Source of the DNA: Nocardia pneumoniae NBRC 100136
Lineage (GTDB): Bacteria; Actinomycetota; Actinomycetes; Mycobacteriales; Mycobacteriaceae
Direction: 5' to 3'
Assembly: GCF_000308755.1 (NCBI RefSeq)
Contig: NZ_BAGF01000148.1
Coordinates: 1 to 64,000 of the forward strand
Length of the DNA stretch: 64,000 nt
Under the pieces are notes generated by a model that saw nothing but the letters and a program-made list of their open reading frames with translations, was not told the origin of the DNA and ran no database searches. The position numbers were made by a program, and so were the translations under genes. Below, one piece after another: positions 50,413 to 58,408 of this stretch; position 1 is the first letter of the stretch; every line of letters starts with the position of its first letter.

Positions 50413-51785
50413 CGCGCGCACCCCCGCCCATCCACCGCCACTGTGACCGGCGTAAGCGGCAATAACGGCCGACCGCCGGGCTCGGCATCGTCGCCGTAGC
50501 TGGTGATCTTGCCCAGGTGGCAGCCACCGCCGCACGCGGAGAACTGCCCACATGCTCCGCATGCCCCAGCCGGGGCCAGCGCCTTGCGCACCGTCGGCAC
50601 CATCCGGGTGCGCCACAGCTCGCCGATGCCCGAGCCCACCGCCCCGGCGTACACCGCCGAATGCGGGCAGTGCCGCAACATCCCGTCATAGCTGACCGAT
50701 GCCCACAACAGCCCGGCAGCGCAGTGACGGTCGAACTCCTCGCGCACCGGTTCGCTGATCGGCGCCGGCGACGGCTCCAGACAATGCCGCGGCGCACACG
50801 GCACCTTGATCCGCAACGCCTCCAGCTCGGCAGTGCATTCGTCGATCACTTCGGCCAACCGCCGCAGCAGCACCGGATGCCGCGGGTCGAGCGGTCCGAA
50901 AGGGACGTAGGGCATGAAGGACACATCATGCACACCGACCTCGACCAGCCGCCGGGTAAGCTCCGGCATCTCAGCAAGATTGTCTTCGCAGACAAGGGTT
51001 TCTGCGACTGTGGTCAGCCCCGCGTCCACGGCCGCGCGCATTCCTCGCCACGCTTGCGCCGCAGCCGCCGGATTGCGCGCCATCTGAGTGTGGGTCTCGT
51101 CGAGGCCGTGCACACTCAGCAGCACGACGCGCAAACCTAGATCAGCCAACCGGCGCGCTTCGGAATCGGTAAGTCGCACACCGTTGGTGAACAGCTCCAC
51201 GTCCATACCGCTGTCGGCAGCCATACCGATGATCTGGCGATATTCCGGGTGTAGCGTGGGCTCGCCTCCCGAGAACCGCATGCGCAGACAGTTGCCCGCA
51301 GCGGACTGCTCGATCACCGATCGCGCGACATCCAGCTCCATATGGGCGCCCTCGGTCCCGGACTCGCTGCGACCGCGGTCCCCATAAGAGTCGGGCACCT
51401 TCCACACGTTGTAGCAGAATCCGCAATGCCAGTTGCAGACCTTCGTCAGCTCGACCTCCACCGCAAGCGGGTACGGCACGTCGACCGCCGACCACTGTGC
51501 CGGGGCCCCGCTGCGGCGGCGGGGGTGTCGGTGTTCGCCTGCGGTCAGCAGCGCCGACCAGAACTGCGCCAGGTCGCGGGCAAGCACATCCGGATCCAAT
51601 TTGTATCGCGCGGTGAGCGTCGCCAGTGGATCGGGGCTGGTGAAGGTCGCCGAGACGAACGCCGCTGCGCTGGAGTTGAGCCGATGCTCAAGGCCGTAGA
51701 TGCCGTCGTAGAGCAAATCCAGTTCCGGCCGGAACGTAAACCGCCGCTGTAGCTCAGCGACTGGAGCCGGTAATTGTGAGACCAA
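50409..51785 (-). CDS. Radical SAM/SPASM peptide-modifying enzyme (first)
   Basis: 458 residues. The first 95 are PqqD-like (FTFRPELDLLYDGIYGLEHR, LNSSAAAFVSATF). The core begins VEVELTKVCNWHCGFCYNVW with the CxxxCxxC cluster motif, then RMRFSGGEPTLHPEYRQI (GGEP, SAM binding) and FTNGVRLTD. The SPASM-like end has CPHSAVYAG and CGACGQFSACGGGCHLGK. Start: TTG 51785 preceded by AGGGGGAAC. It follows the putative precursor gene by 278 bases and overlaps the second radical SAM gene. The two share domain order but little sequence, so they probably catalyse different steps. Confidence 0.87.
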   Translation of the reverse strand: MVSQLPAPVAELQRRFTFRPELDLLYDGIYGLEHRLNSSAAAFVSATFTSPDPLATLTARYKLDPDVLARDLAQFWSALLTAGEHRHPRRRSGAPAQWSAVDVPYPLAVEVELTKVCNWHCGFCYNVWKVPDSYGDRGRSESGTEGAHMELDVARSVIEQSAAGNCLRMRFSGGEPTLHPEYRQIIGMAADSGMDVELFTNGVRLTDSEARRLADLGLRVVLLSVHGLDETHTQMARNPAAAAQAWRGMRAAVDAGLTTVAETLVCEDNLAEMPELTRRLVEVGVHDVSFMPYVPFGPLDPRHPVLLRRLAEVIDECTAELEALRIKVPCAPRHCLEPSPAPISEPVREEFDRHCAAGLLWASVSYDGMLRHCPHSAVYAGAVGSGIGELWRTRMVPTVRKALAPAGACGACGQFSACGGGCHLGKITSYGDDAEPGGRPLLPLTPVTVAVDGRGCAR

Positions 51786-52063
51786 CGTTCCCCCTGGGGA
51801 TATGGTCAGGGATCTCGCCGAGCATCCCCGACGGCATTACATCCGATGCCTGTCACAGAGTCAGCAGTGATCAGAACGGCGGGACGAATTCGACTGCGCC
51901 CGAAGCCTTCCGAGCCAAAAGGGACGGTCTTGGCGCGATAGGACAGACCGGCGGGCGGTCCGCGTCGGATAAGCGTGACGTCGCGACACGACCTTCCCCG
52001 TGCTCGGTGTGAGGACGCGCCAGCGAGTTCGCTATGCGCGCCCCCACACTCATCAGCACGCCA

Positions 52064-52180
52064 TCAGAACGAACACTGCGGCGGCAGATTCTCGGTCGTA
52101 TCGACCGTAGGCGGCGTGTAGTCCTCAACTTCTTCGGCAGGCGCCACGAGCACATCGACCGAATCCACTGGATCAGCCAT
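52064..52180 (-). CDS. Putative RiPP precursor peptide (38 aa)
   Basis: ATG 52180 is preceded by a near-ideal ribosome site (GGAAGGAGGG, eight to nine bases away) and opens MADPVDSVDVLVAPAEEVED, an acidic leader-like region. Residues 21-26 are YTPPTV, which fits the YxxPxL/V motif that PqqD-type recognition domains bind in lasso and other leaders. The rest, DTTENLPPQCSF, is a short core with one Cys, one Phe, two Pro and four hydroxyl or carboxamide side chains. It is the first gene before two radical SAM/PqqD-SPASM enzymes on the same strand. Precursor status is inference from size, composition and position; the core boundary is a guess. Confidence 0.75.
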   Translation of the reverse strand: MADPVDSVDVLVAPAEEVEDYTPPTVDTTENLPPQCSF

Positions 52181-52259
52181 CAGGTGTCCCTCCTTCCCCA
52201 CTGCTTGTCGGGATGAAACCCTAACGCTAAGACAGCATCTCGGCTTCCGGGAACGTAAA

Positions 52260-52314
52260 CGGCCCCGCAGTTACAAACACAGGAAGAATTCCTGTGATCG
52301 CAGCTGCGGGGCCG
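52260..52314 (-). terminator. Terminator after glycyl-tRNA synthetase
   Basis: CGGCCCCGCA and TGCGGGGCCG form a ten-pair stem around a 35-base loop that contains a second palindrome (ACAGGAAGAATTCCTGT). It lies 15 bases after the synthetase stop and separates it from the precursor gene, so the RiPP operon needs its own promoter between 52181 and 52260. Confidence 0.75.
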
Positions 52315-52328
52315 CTTCGTTGCTGGAG

Positions 52329-53723
52329 CTACGAGCCGATGAGATGCTTTGCTAGATAGGTTTCCACCTGGCTCAGCGCGATACGTTCCTGGGCCATCGA
52401 GTCACGCTCTCGGATTGTGACCGCTTGGTCCTCAAGGGTGTCGAAGTCGACGGTGACGCAGAAGGGTGTACCGATCTCGTCTTGGCGACGGTAGCGCTTT
52501 CCGATCGCGCCGGCGTCATCGAACAGGGTATTCCAACCTACCCGCCGCAACTGCGCAGCAAGGTCTTTCGCTCGTGGAGTCAGGTCGGCATGCCGCGACA
52601 GCGGCAGCACCGCTACCTTCACCGGGGCGAGCCGCCGATCCAGACGCAGCACCACACGGGTATCCATGCCACCCTTGGCATTCGGCGCCTGGTCTTCGTC
52701 GTAGGCGTCAACCAGGAACGCCATCAGCGAGCGGGTCAGACCGGCCGCGGGCTCGATCACGTATGGGATGTAGTGCTCGCCGCTGTCTTGGTCGAAGATG
52801 TGCAGCTCAGTGCCCGAGTGCTTGGAATGCGCCGTCAGGTCGAAGTCGGTCCGGCTCGCGATACCTTCCAGCTCGCCCCACTCGTTGCCCTGGAAGCCGA
52901 AGCGGTACTCGATATCGGTGGTGCCTGCCGAGTAGTGCGACAGCTTGTCCTTCGGGTGCTCGAACAGTCGCAAGTTGTCCGGGTCGATGCCCAGATCGAT
53001 GTACCAGGCCAATCGAGTGTCGATCCAGTACTTGTGCCACTTCGCTTCCTCGCCCGGCTTGACGAAGTATTCCATCTCCATCTGCTCGAACTCGCGGGTG
53101 CGGAAGATGAAGTTGCCCGGGGTGATCTCGTTGCGGAAGCTCTTGCCGATCTGGCCGATTCCGAATGGCGGACGCATTCGCGAGGTGGTGACCACGTTGT
53201 TGAAGTTGATGAAGATGCCTTGCGCGGTCTCCGGGCGCAGGTAGTGCATACCTTCGTCTGACTCAACTGGGCCCAAGTGGGTCTTCAGCAAGCCCGAGAA
53301 CTGCCGTGGCTCGGTCCAGCGGCCGACGGTGCCGCAGTTTGGGCAAGCAACCAGTTCCATCGACACCGAATCAGGGTCCTCGAGCTTGTTCTTCAGCGCG
53401 TACGCCTCCTGTAGGTGGTCCTGCCGGTGGCGGTGGTGGCAGTTCAGACACTCCACTAGGGGGTCGGTGAAGGTCTCCACATGGCCAGCGGCGACCCACA
53501 CTTGTGCAGGCAGGATGACCGACGAATCCAGGCCGACCACGTCGTCGCGGCCGGTAACCATCGCTCGCCACCACTGCCGCTTGATGTTTTCCTTCAACTC
53601 GACACCAAGCGGACCGTAGTCCCATGCCGACTTGGTACCGCCGTAGATCTCACCACACGGGTACACCAGTCCCCGACGCTTGGCGAGGTTGGCAACGGTG
53701 TCCACCTTCGACTTGGGTGCCAC
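52329..53723 (-). CDS. glyS: Glycyl-tRNA synthetase (class II, dimeric type)
   Basis: A complete 464-residue class II synthetase charging tRNA-Gly. Motifs: RRGLVYPCGEIYGGTKSAWD at the N-terminus, WDYGPLGVELKENIKRQWW (motif 1), YLRPETAQGIFINFNNV and GKSFRNEITPGNFIFRTREF (motif 2), EPAAGLTRSLMAFL (motif 3), then the anticodon-binding domain from about 365 (PVKVAVLPLSRHADL). A zinc-binding pair set C-x2-C (ECLNCHH, ACPNCG) is present. All essential motifs look intact. The neighbours are accessory rather than the usual housekeeping ones, so this could be an extra copy; that needs the rest of the genome. Confidence 0.93.
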   Translation of the reverse strand: MAPKSKVDTVANLAKRRGLVYPCGEIYGGTKSAWDYGPLGVELKENIKRQWWRAMVTGRDDVVGLDSSVILPAQVWVAAGHVETFTDPLVECLNCHHRHRQDHLQEAYALKNKLEDPDSVSMELVACPNCGTVGRWTEPRQFSGLLKTHLGPVESDEGMHYLRPETAQGIFINFNNVVTTSRMRPPFGIGQIGKSFRNEITPGNFIFRTREFEQMEMEYFVKPGEEAKWHKYWIDTRLAWYIDLGIDPDNLRLFEHPKDKLSHYSAGTTDIEYRFGFQGNEWGELEGIASRTDFDLTAHSKHSGTELHIFDQDSGEHYIPYVIEPAAGLTRSLMAFLVDAYDEDQAPNAKGGMDTRVVLRLDRRLAPVKVAVLPLSRHADLTPRAKDLAAQLRRVGWNTLFDDAGAIGKRYRRQDEIGTPFCVTVDFDTLEDQAVTIRERDSMAQERIALSQVETYLAKHLIGS

Positions 53724-53896
53724 TAAACCTTCTCCATCCGAGTAAACGGCGAATTTGAATGCCGCAAGCCTATCGGCCCGTCCATCGCCCGCAGACGCGC
53801 CATCCCGAAATACTGGTCACCGACGTCGTCGCCCCCAGCCGACACAGCACATCAGCTGACCAGCATTGTCCGAAAGATCCACATCTAGGAGCGCCG

Positions 53897-54376
53897 TTGA
53901 TCGTCACACCACTTCAGCCCGAGCACATCAGCGATGTGCACCAACTCATGGAACTCGGCGGGCCGTTCGTACGTGCACGCACCCTGTCTGACTACTGGGT
54001 GTACGCCAAGCTGTTCTCCTCGACCTGTCCCATCGCGATTGGCGAGGACAACACCATCAGCGGAGCGGTGATCGCATTCCGAAGTCAAAACGACCCCGCC
54101 GATGTGTACGTTCAGGACGTCATGACCCACCCCGAACACCGGCAACGCGGCATTGCACGAGCGCTTCTGCACAGCGTGCGATCGCAGGCTGAGAAGTGGG
54201 ACTGCGCGCGCTTGTATCTGACGTCCGAAGCCGACAACCCTGCAGCGCATGCCAGCTGGACTGCCCTTGGCTTCGTCAACGTGCCCGGCGACCATGAGAT
54301 CAACGGCATAGCCGTAATCACCGACTTCAAAGGCCCGGGCCGCAGTCGTGCGGTGTACGAACTGTCTCTGACTTGA
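53897..54376 (+). CDS. GNAT-family N-acetyltransferase
   Basis: About 159 residues from TTG 53897, chosen because AGGAG lies at 53887-53891 and the fold begins there; the frame is open upstream to 53759. VYVQDVMTHPEHRQRGIARA holds the acetyl-CoA pyrophosphate loop (Q/RxxGxA), and LYLTSEADNPAAHASWTALG is motif B with the family's typical neighbour-helix. The substrate is unknown. It is divergent from glyS, with a shared upstream region. Confidence 0.8.
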   Translation: MIVTPLQPEHISDVHQLMELGGPFVRARTLSDYWVYAKLFSSTCPIAIGEDNTISGAVIAFRSQNDPADVYVQDVMTHPEHRQRGIARALLHSVRSQAEKWDCARLYLTSEADNPAAHASWTALGFVNVPGDHEINGIAVITDFKGPGRSRAVYELSLT

Positions 54377-54431
54377 GTGGCGAAGCCAGCGAGTTGCTAG
54401 CACTGTTGCACCGGCCGGGCTAAGGAGGGTA

Positions 54432-54650
54432 CTAACGTTCCGGATGGTTCAGCAGTGGCGTCTTGCCGGTCTGGCGCAGCACCTCGCTGATGCGGATTCT
54501 GGCGGCCTCGGCGGCGGCAGTGATCTCACGCGGCAGTGTCGCAGCGCATTCGTCCTCGATCGTGGTGATCAGTCGATACAGCAACACTGGCGAACCTTGC
54601 AGGAGCGCGCGACCGATCGTGAATTCGTGGCACCTCATCAGCGTGCGCAA
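54432..54650 (-). CDS. Possible 72-aa hypothetical protein
   Basis: A small helical frame (FTIGRALLQGSPVLLYRLIT, LPREITAAAEAARIRISEVL). Composition is protein-like, but no ribosome site is clear, and plus-strand frames of similar length cover the same bases. No family recognised. It lies between the GNAT and PfkB genes. Confidence 0.35.
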   Translation of the reverse strand: MRTLMRCHEFTIGRALLQGSPVLLYRLITTIEDECAATLPREITAAAEAARIRISEVLRQTGKTPLLNHPER

Positions 54651-54714
54651 CTTCTCCGATCAGACTGCCACCCTCGAACATCTGCTAACTAACTGACCCC
54701 GAAGGAGACATCCG

Positions 54715-55596
54715 GTGACCGCAGCACTGTTCGTGGGTCTTTCCACCCTCGACATCGCCTATGTCGTTGACCACTATCCCGGCGAGGACACCAAAATCCA
54801 GGCACAAGACCAGTTCCTCGGTGCAGGTGGCCCCGCCGCCAACGCCGCGGTCGCCTGCGCGATCGTGTCCGGCCAGCCTGCGACGCTGATCACCGCGCTC
54901 GGCCGTCACCAGCTAGCCGACCTTGTGCACCATGACCTCACCGGCCACCACGTTACGGTTGTCGACGCGACACCTGACCGTACCGACAAGCCGCCGGTGT
55001 CGTCCATCGTGGTCGCGCTCGATGCACAGTCCCGCACGATCGTCGGGCTTGACGCAGCGCGCATCCAGGCCGCGTTTTCCGCCGACCTCGCCCGGCACGT
55101 CGACCAGGCGTCAATCGTGCTCATCGACGGCCACCACCCAGAGCTCGCGGTGGGAATCGCCCGGCGCGCCAACGAGATCGGCGTGCCGGTCGTCCTCGAT
55201 GCAGGCCGCTGGAAGCCGATCCATGACCAACTCCTACCGCTGGTCGATGTCGTGATCTGCTCGTCGGCCTTCACCCCGCCCGGCTTCGACGGCGACGGCC
55301 GGGCGATGCTGGACTACCTGCGATCGGCCGGACCGAGGCATACAGCCATGACGCGCGGCCCGGAACCGATCCTCTACGCCGAGGAAGGCCGATGCGGAGC
55401 TATCGACATCGCGCCGGTTGCTCGTGCAGACACACTCGGCGCTGGCGACATCCTGCACGGCGCATTCTGCGCCTATTACGAGACCAGCCGCGACTTTGTC
55501 GACGCGCTTACGCGCGCATCCGCAGTGGCCACGCTGTCGTGCCGCTCGTTCGGCACCCGCACCTGGACCCGTAACCTCAGCGAACGTCACAAATGA
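54715..55596 (+). CDS. PfkB/ribokinase-family sugar or nucleoside kinase
   Basis: A 293-residue PfkB kinase. The N-terminal GLSTLDIAYVVDHYPGEDTK and LGAGGPAANAAVACA (substrate-binding GG) and the C-terminal RADTLGAGDILHGAF (anion hole and catalytic Asp in DTxGAGD) are all present. The family phosphorylates sugars, nucleosides or related alcohols; the substrate cannot be read from sequence. GTG 54715 has AAGGAG upstream. Its stop overlaps the convergent kinase gene by 20 bases. Confidence 0.87.
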   Translation: MTAALFVGLSTLDIAYVVDHYPGEDTKIQAQDQFLGAGGPAANAAVACAIVSGQPATLITALGRHQLADLVHHDLTGHHVTVVDATPDRTDKPPVSSIVVALDAQSRTIVGLDAARIQAAFSADLARHVDQASIVLIDGHHPELAVGIARRANEIGVPVVLDAGRWKPIHDQLLPLVDVVICSSAFTPPGFDGDGRAMLDYLRSAGPRHTAMTRGPEPILYAEEGRCGAIDIAPVARADTLGAGDILHGAFCAYYETSRDFVDALTRASAVATLSCRSFGTRTWTRNLSERHK

Positions 55597-56251
55597 AGTA
55601 ATTCCCGGTGATTTCGCACAGCACCGTGTCGGCGCGGTCGCGAGTGCCTGCGATCAGGCGTGCGTTTGGCATGTCGCTACTAGTGATTTTGATCTGCGCC
55701 TGCTTGGCGGTTTTGCCTCCGAGTAGGTGCCGTTCGGTCAGCCGACGCTCGATGACGCGATCGTCAGCGTCGAGATACCACACCTCATCCAGGTGGCTGC
55801 GTACCTCTGCCCACCCAGGCTGATCAAGCAACAGGTAGTTGCCCTCGACCACAGCAATACGCTGGTCAGCGAACGTGATCGCATTAGGCACCGGATCGTG
55901 CAGACCGCGGTCATAGATCGGCCAGTGTACACGCTCACCGAGCGGTGCTTCGCGCAGCAGCTTCAGCCGGGCGACGAACCTGGCCACATCGAAAGTGTCG
56001 GGCTGGCCCTTGCGGTGCCGCGCACCAACGGCGTCCAGCTCAGCCGACGTCTTGTGAAAACCGTCCATCGGGGCGATCCCCGCCGGGATCGCCTGTGCGG
56101 CGGTGATCGCGGCGGCAAGATTCTGCGACAGCGTCGACTTCCCCGCCGCCGGCGGCCCAGCGATACCCAGCACATACCGGCGCTGCGCGGAGACTCGCGT
56201 ACACACCCACGCCGCGAGCTGGGCCACAGGGACTTCGCTGCCTGAACGCAT
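55577..56251 (-). CDS. Uridine kinase/phosphoribulokinase-like P-loop kinase
   Basis: A 224-residue nucleoside-kinase-type protein. VLGIAGPPAAGKSTLSQNLA has the Walker A motif, IAPMDGFHKT the substrate Asp, ERVHWPIYDRGLHDPVP the PRK/URK signature region, and IAVVEGNYLLLDQPGW the Walker B-like strand. CoaA/uridine kinase-like enzymes of this shape phosphorylate nucleosides, sugars or pantothenate. ATG 56251 is chosen, since similarity starts soon after. With the PfkB kinase here and the nucleoside hydrolase at 42555-43490, it hints at nucleoside or ribose salvage. Confidence 0.82.
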   Translation of the reverse strand: MRSGSEVPVAQLAAWVCTRVSAQRRYVLGIAGPPAAGKSTLSQNLAAAITAAQAIPAGIAPMDGFHKTSAELDAVGARHRKGQPDTFDVARFVARLKLLREAPLGERVHWPIYDRGLHDPVPNAITFADQRIAVVEGNYLLLDQPGWAEVRSHLDEVWYLDADDRVIERRLTERHLLGGKTAKQAQIKITSSDMPNARLIAGTRDRADTVLCEITGNYFICDVR

Positions 56252-56310
56252 CCGGAATCCTTTGCATGTGACTCGAAGTGGTCGGTGCCCGGATAGGTCG
56301 GAACGGTACA

Positions 56311-56851
56311 TCACCCGATACGAATCCAATACTGGCATATGCCGTCTGCGCTGGTGGCGTCGAGCATGCCTCCACATGCGGTGATGACGCGGCGTGATGC
56401 AATGTTGTCGACGCGGCAGGTGAGCCGGGCGCGGGTGATACCGAGAGCCTTTGCCAGCGACAGGGTTTGGCGGAGGATCTCAGTGCCGCAGCCGCGACGG
56501 CGGAACTGTGGCGCGATGACGTAGCCTATGTGGCCGCCCCCAGCGCATGAGGCCGTCAGTGAGATGGTGTCGTATGTCGCTGCTCCCGACGAGGGCGCCG
56601 TCGATCTCGGCGACAAGGAACGTGTACGGAACAGCATCGGCGGGGAGGTCGACGCCGTGGCGGGCGTTGTCTTGCACTGTCAGGTACTCATCCCACGTGA
56701 TGCCCGGCTGGTAGTCCTTCGCGAACGTCGGCCCCTCGTCCATGATCGCTGTCCGCAGGGTCAGGAAGCATTGTTCGTCGCTTGGTCCAAGCGGCCGGAC
56801 GACCAGCGTAGCCAAATGTGTCACGGGACGATGCTGACGCGGCAAGTCCAT
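56311..56851 (-). pseudogene. GNAT acetyltransferase interrupted by a frameshift
   Basis: The N-terminal half (LVVRPLGPSDEQCFLTLRTA, AVPYTFLVAEIDGALVGSSD) and the C-terminal half (GGHIGYVIAPQFRRRGCGTE, ARLTCRVDNIASRRVITACG) are in different frames. They join exactly where the neighbouring intact paralogue reads RRGGHIGYAV. The break falls at a run of five C at 56537-56541 (five G in the coding sense); removing one base restores the frame. This is either a homopolymer error or a genuine mutation. ATG 56851 is the nearest start; a start at 56980 is possible. Confidence 0.75.
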
Positions 56852-56985
56852 CGGACACAACGAGATTTCACGTCGGATAGATTCTTCATCGGTCTTTGTG
56901 GGGGCCGCCACGATGCTGAAGGACCCACGTCGGCCGCCAATTGGGTCGATGAGTCCGGTCGTGGTGGGCGGCGCATACATGTCTG

Positions 56986-57528
56986 TCAGTCGATCCAGTA
57001 GCGGCGGGTCAGGATGCCATCGGTACATGGTTCGACCGATTCCAATATGCCTCTGCAGCATTCGATGATGCGCCGAGAGGCGAGGTTGGTGTCGTGGCAG
57101 GTGAGGAGTATCCGGTCGATGCCGATCGCGCGGGCGATGGTGAGGCTGTGGCGGAGGATGGCGGTGCCGTAGCCGCAGCGCCGATATTGTGCCAGGACGG
57201 CGTAGCCGATGTGACCGCCTCGCCGGTTCAGTGCGTCGTTGAGGGTGTGCCGGATGGATGCGCGGCCGACGATCTGGTCGTCGACGGTGGCGACCAGGAA
57301 GGTGGCCGCGACGATACCGTCGGGCAGGTTGTTTCCCTGGCGGTAGTCCTCGAGCATCGAGAGATACTGCGGCCATGTCATGGCTGGTGTGAGCCCCAGC
57401 GCGAAGGGGAATCCGTCGTCGTTGGCCATGGCCTCATGCGCGGCGCGGACCGCCTGTTCATCCGACACGCGCAACGGCCGCAGCCGCACCGCATCGAAAA
57501 TAGGCGAGGTCCGGGGAGCAGTTGACAT
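56986..57528 (-). CDS. GNAT-family N-acetyltransferase
   Basis: 180 residues from ATG 57528. VRLRPLRVSDEQAVRAAHEA is the usual GNAT start. GGHIGYAVLAQYRRCGYGTA is the acetyl-CoA loop (R-R-x-G-x-G/A form), and LLTCHDTNLASRRIIECCRG the following strand-helix. It is an intact tandem paralogue of the frameshifted gene downstream; the two share order and many residues, so they arose by duplication. Substrate unknown. Confidence 0.82.
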   Translation of the reverse strand: MSTAPRTSPIFDAVRLRPLRVSDEQAVRAAHEAMANDDGFPFALGLTPAMTWPQYLSMLEDYRQGNNLPDGIVAATFLVATVDDQIVGRASIRHTLNDALNRRGGHIGYAVLAQYRRCGYGTAILRHSLTIARAIGIDRILLTCHDTNLASRRIIECCRGILESVEPCTDGILTRRYWID

Positions 57529-57749
57529 GGCCCGCACCGTAGCCAGCGAAACCACCGTCGTCGACGGAATTTCGCCCCGCAACCCGCGCCCGCCATCTCC
57601 GCGACAGCGATGATGGCGCGTCCAACGAGTGACCAGACAACGTGCAGAGACCCACACACTCTGCACCACCGAGCGGCGGGCCCGGAGGGACCAGGCATGG
57701 CTGCCGTGGAGACGAGACCGGTTCGGCGCGGAGTGTGCGGAATGCGTCT

Positions 57750-57755
57750 TATAGT
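57750..57755 (+). promoter_or_regulatory. Candidate -10 box of the second ESX-type operon
   Basis: TATAGT lies 39 bases before ATG 57794, with GAGGAGGGGG as ribosome site between them. No clear -35 hexamer is visible. The rest of the 57529-57793 divergent intergenic region holds nothing else. Confidence 0.35.
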
Positions 57756-57793
57756 GCGTAGAGATCTGTGGACGGTGTGAGGAGGGGGCGCGC

Positions 57794-58108
57794 ATGGCCG
57801 ATGAACTTCAGGTGGACGTGCTGAGGCTGCGGGAGGCGGCGCGGTTCGTCGGCGACAAGGCGCAGGTCATCAGGGAGCGGGTGCGGGAGCTGGATCGCAC
57901 GATCGGCGCCGAGCTGCTGGCCGACGGCTGGCAGGGGAAAGCGGCGTCAGCGTATGACGAGTCGTGGGTCGAATGGCGGGACGCTGCCGAGGAAATCGTG
58001 GCGGCGTTGGAGTCCTCGGCGGTGAGTTTGGCCGATGCCGCCAACCGGCATGAGATGCAGGACGCCGCGCGTCGCGACGCGATCAACGGTGTAGGACGGC
58101 TGGTGTAG
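57794..58108 (+). CDS. WXG100-family ESX protein A
   Basis: A 104-residue helical hairpin with the WxG turn in ADGWQGKAASAYDESW, positioned mid-protein as in EsxA/EsxB-type substrates; helices before and after are amphipathic. GAGGAGGGGG precedes the ATG. It starts a seven-gene plus-strand operon. WXG100 proteins are exported as dimers by type VII secretion; here the partner is probably the next gene product. Confidence 0.88.
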   Translation: MADELQVDVLRLREAARFVGDKAQVIRERVRELDRTIGAELLADGWQGKAASAYDESWVEWRDAAEEIVAALESSAVSLADAANRHEMQDAARRDAINGVGRLV

Positions 58109-58111
58109 CCG

Positions 58112-58408
58112 GTGCCCGACGATTACAGCTACCGGGTGAATCTGCAGCAGCTCGATGACGCGATCGCGACGATGGCGAAGTTCGGTGCCGAGGTCGAGGC
58201 ATGGCTGAGCGAGGTTGATCAGCATATCGCCGACCTGCATCTATCGTGGTCGAGCGACGCCGCCGACGACCAGCGCGCCGCGCACACGCGGTGGACGGCC
58301 GGTGTGGTGGAGATGCAGGAGAACCTCGATGAGTTGCGTGAGGTGGCGCGGCGGGCGCACACCAACTACTCGGGTGTGGCCCAACTGAATCAGGGAATGT
58401 GGCCGTAG
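58112..58408 (+). CDS. WXG100-like ESX protein B
   Basis: A 98-residue helical protein starting at GTG, three bases after the previous stop. The turn reads LHLSWSSDAADDQRAAHTRW, with WSS in place of WxG, a common variant in the partner subunit. Size and helix layout match WXG100. It likely forms a heterodimer with the first gene product. Confidence 0.8.
   Translation: MPDDYSYRVNLQQLDDAIATMAKFGAEVEAWLSEVDQHIADLHLSWSSDAADDQRAAHTRWTAGVVEMQENLDELREVARRAHTNYSGVAQLNQGMWP

Noticed and set aside
49573..50499. 308-codon plus-strand frame inside the second radical SAM gene
   Set aside because: It mirrors the minus-strand coding frame, a typical GC-rich shadow; the minus frame carries the CxxxCxxC and SPASM motifs.
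51871..52050. Second small peptide frame (ending EFVPPF) between the precursor and the first radical SAM gene
   Set aside because: Weak start without a good ribosome site and unstructured composition; no leader-like motif. It remains possible only if conservation is shown.
52181..53900. Glycine riboswitch or T-box near the glycyl-tRNA synthetase
   Set aside because: No T-box sequence, specifier loop or glycine aptamer core was recognisable upstream of the start at 53723. The hairpin at 52260-52314 is downstream and fits a terminator.
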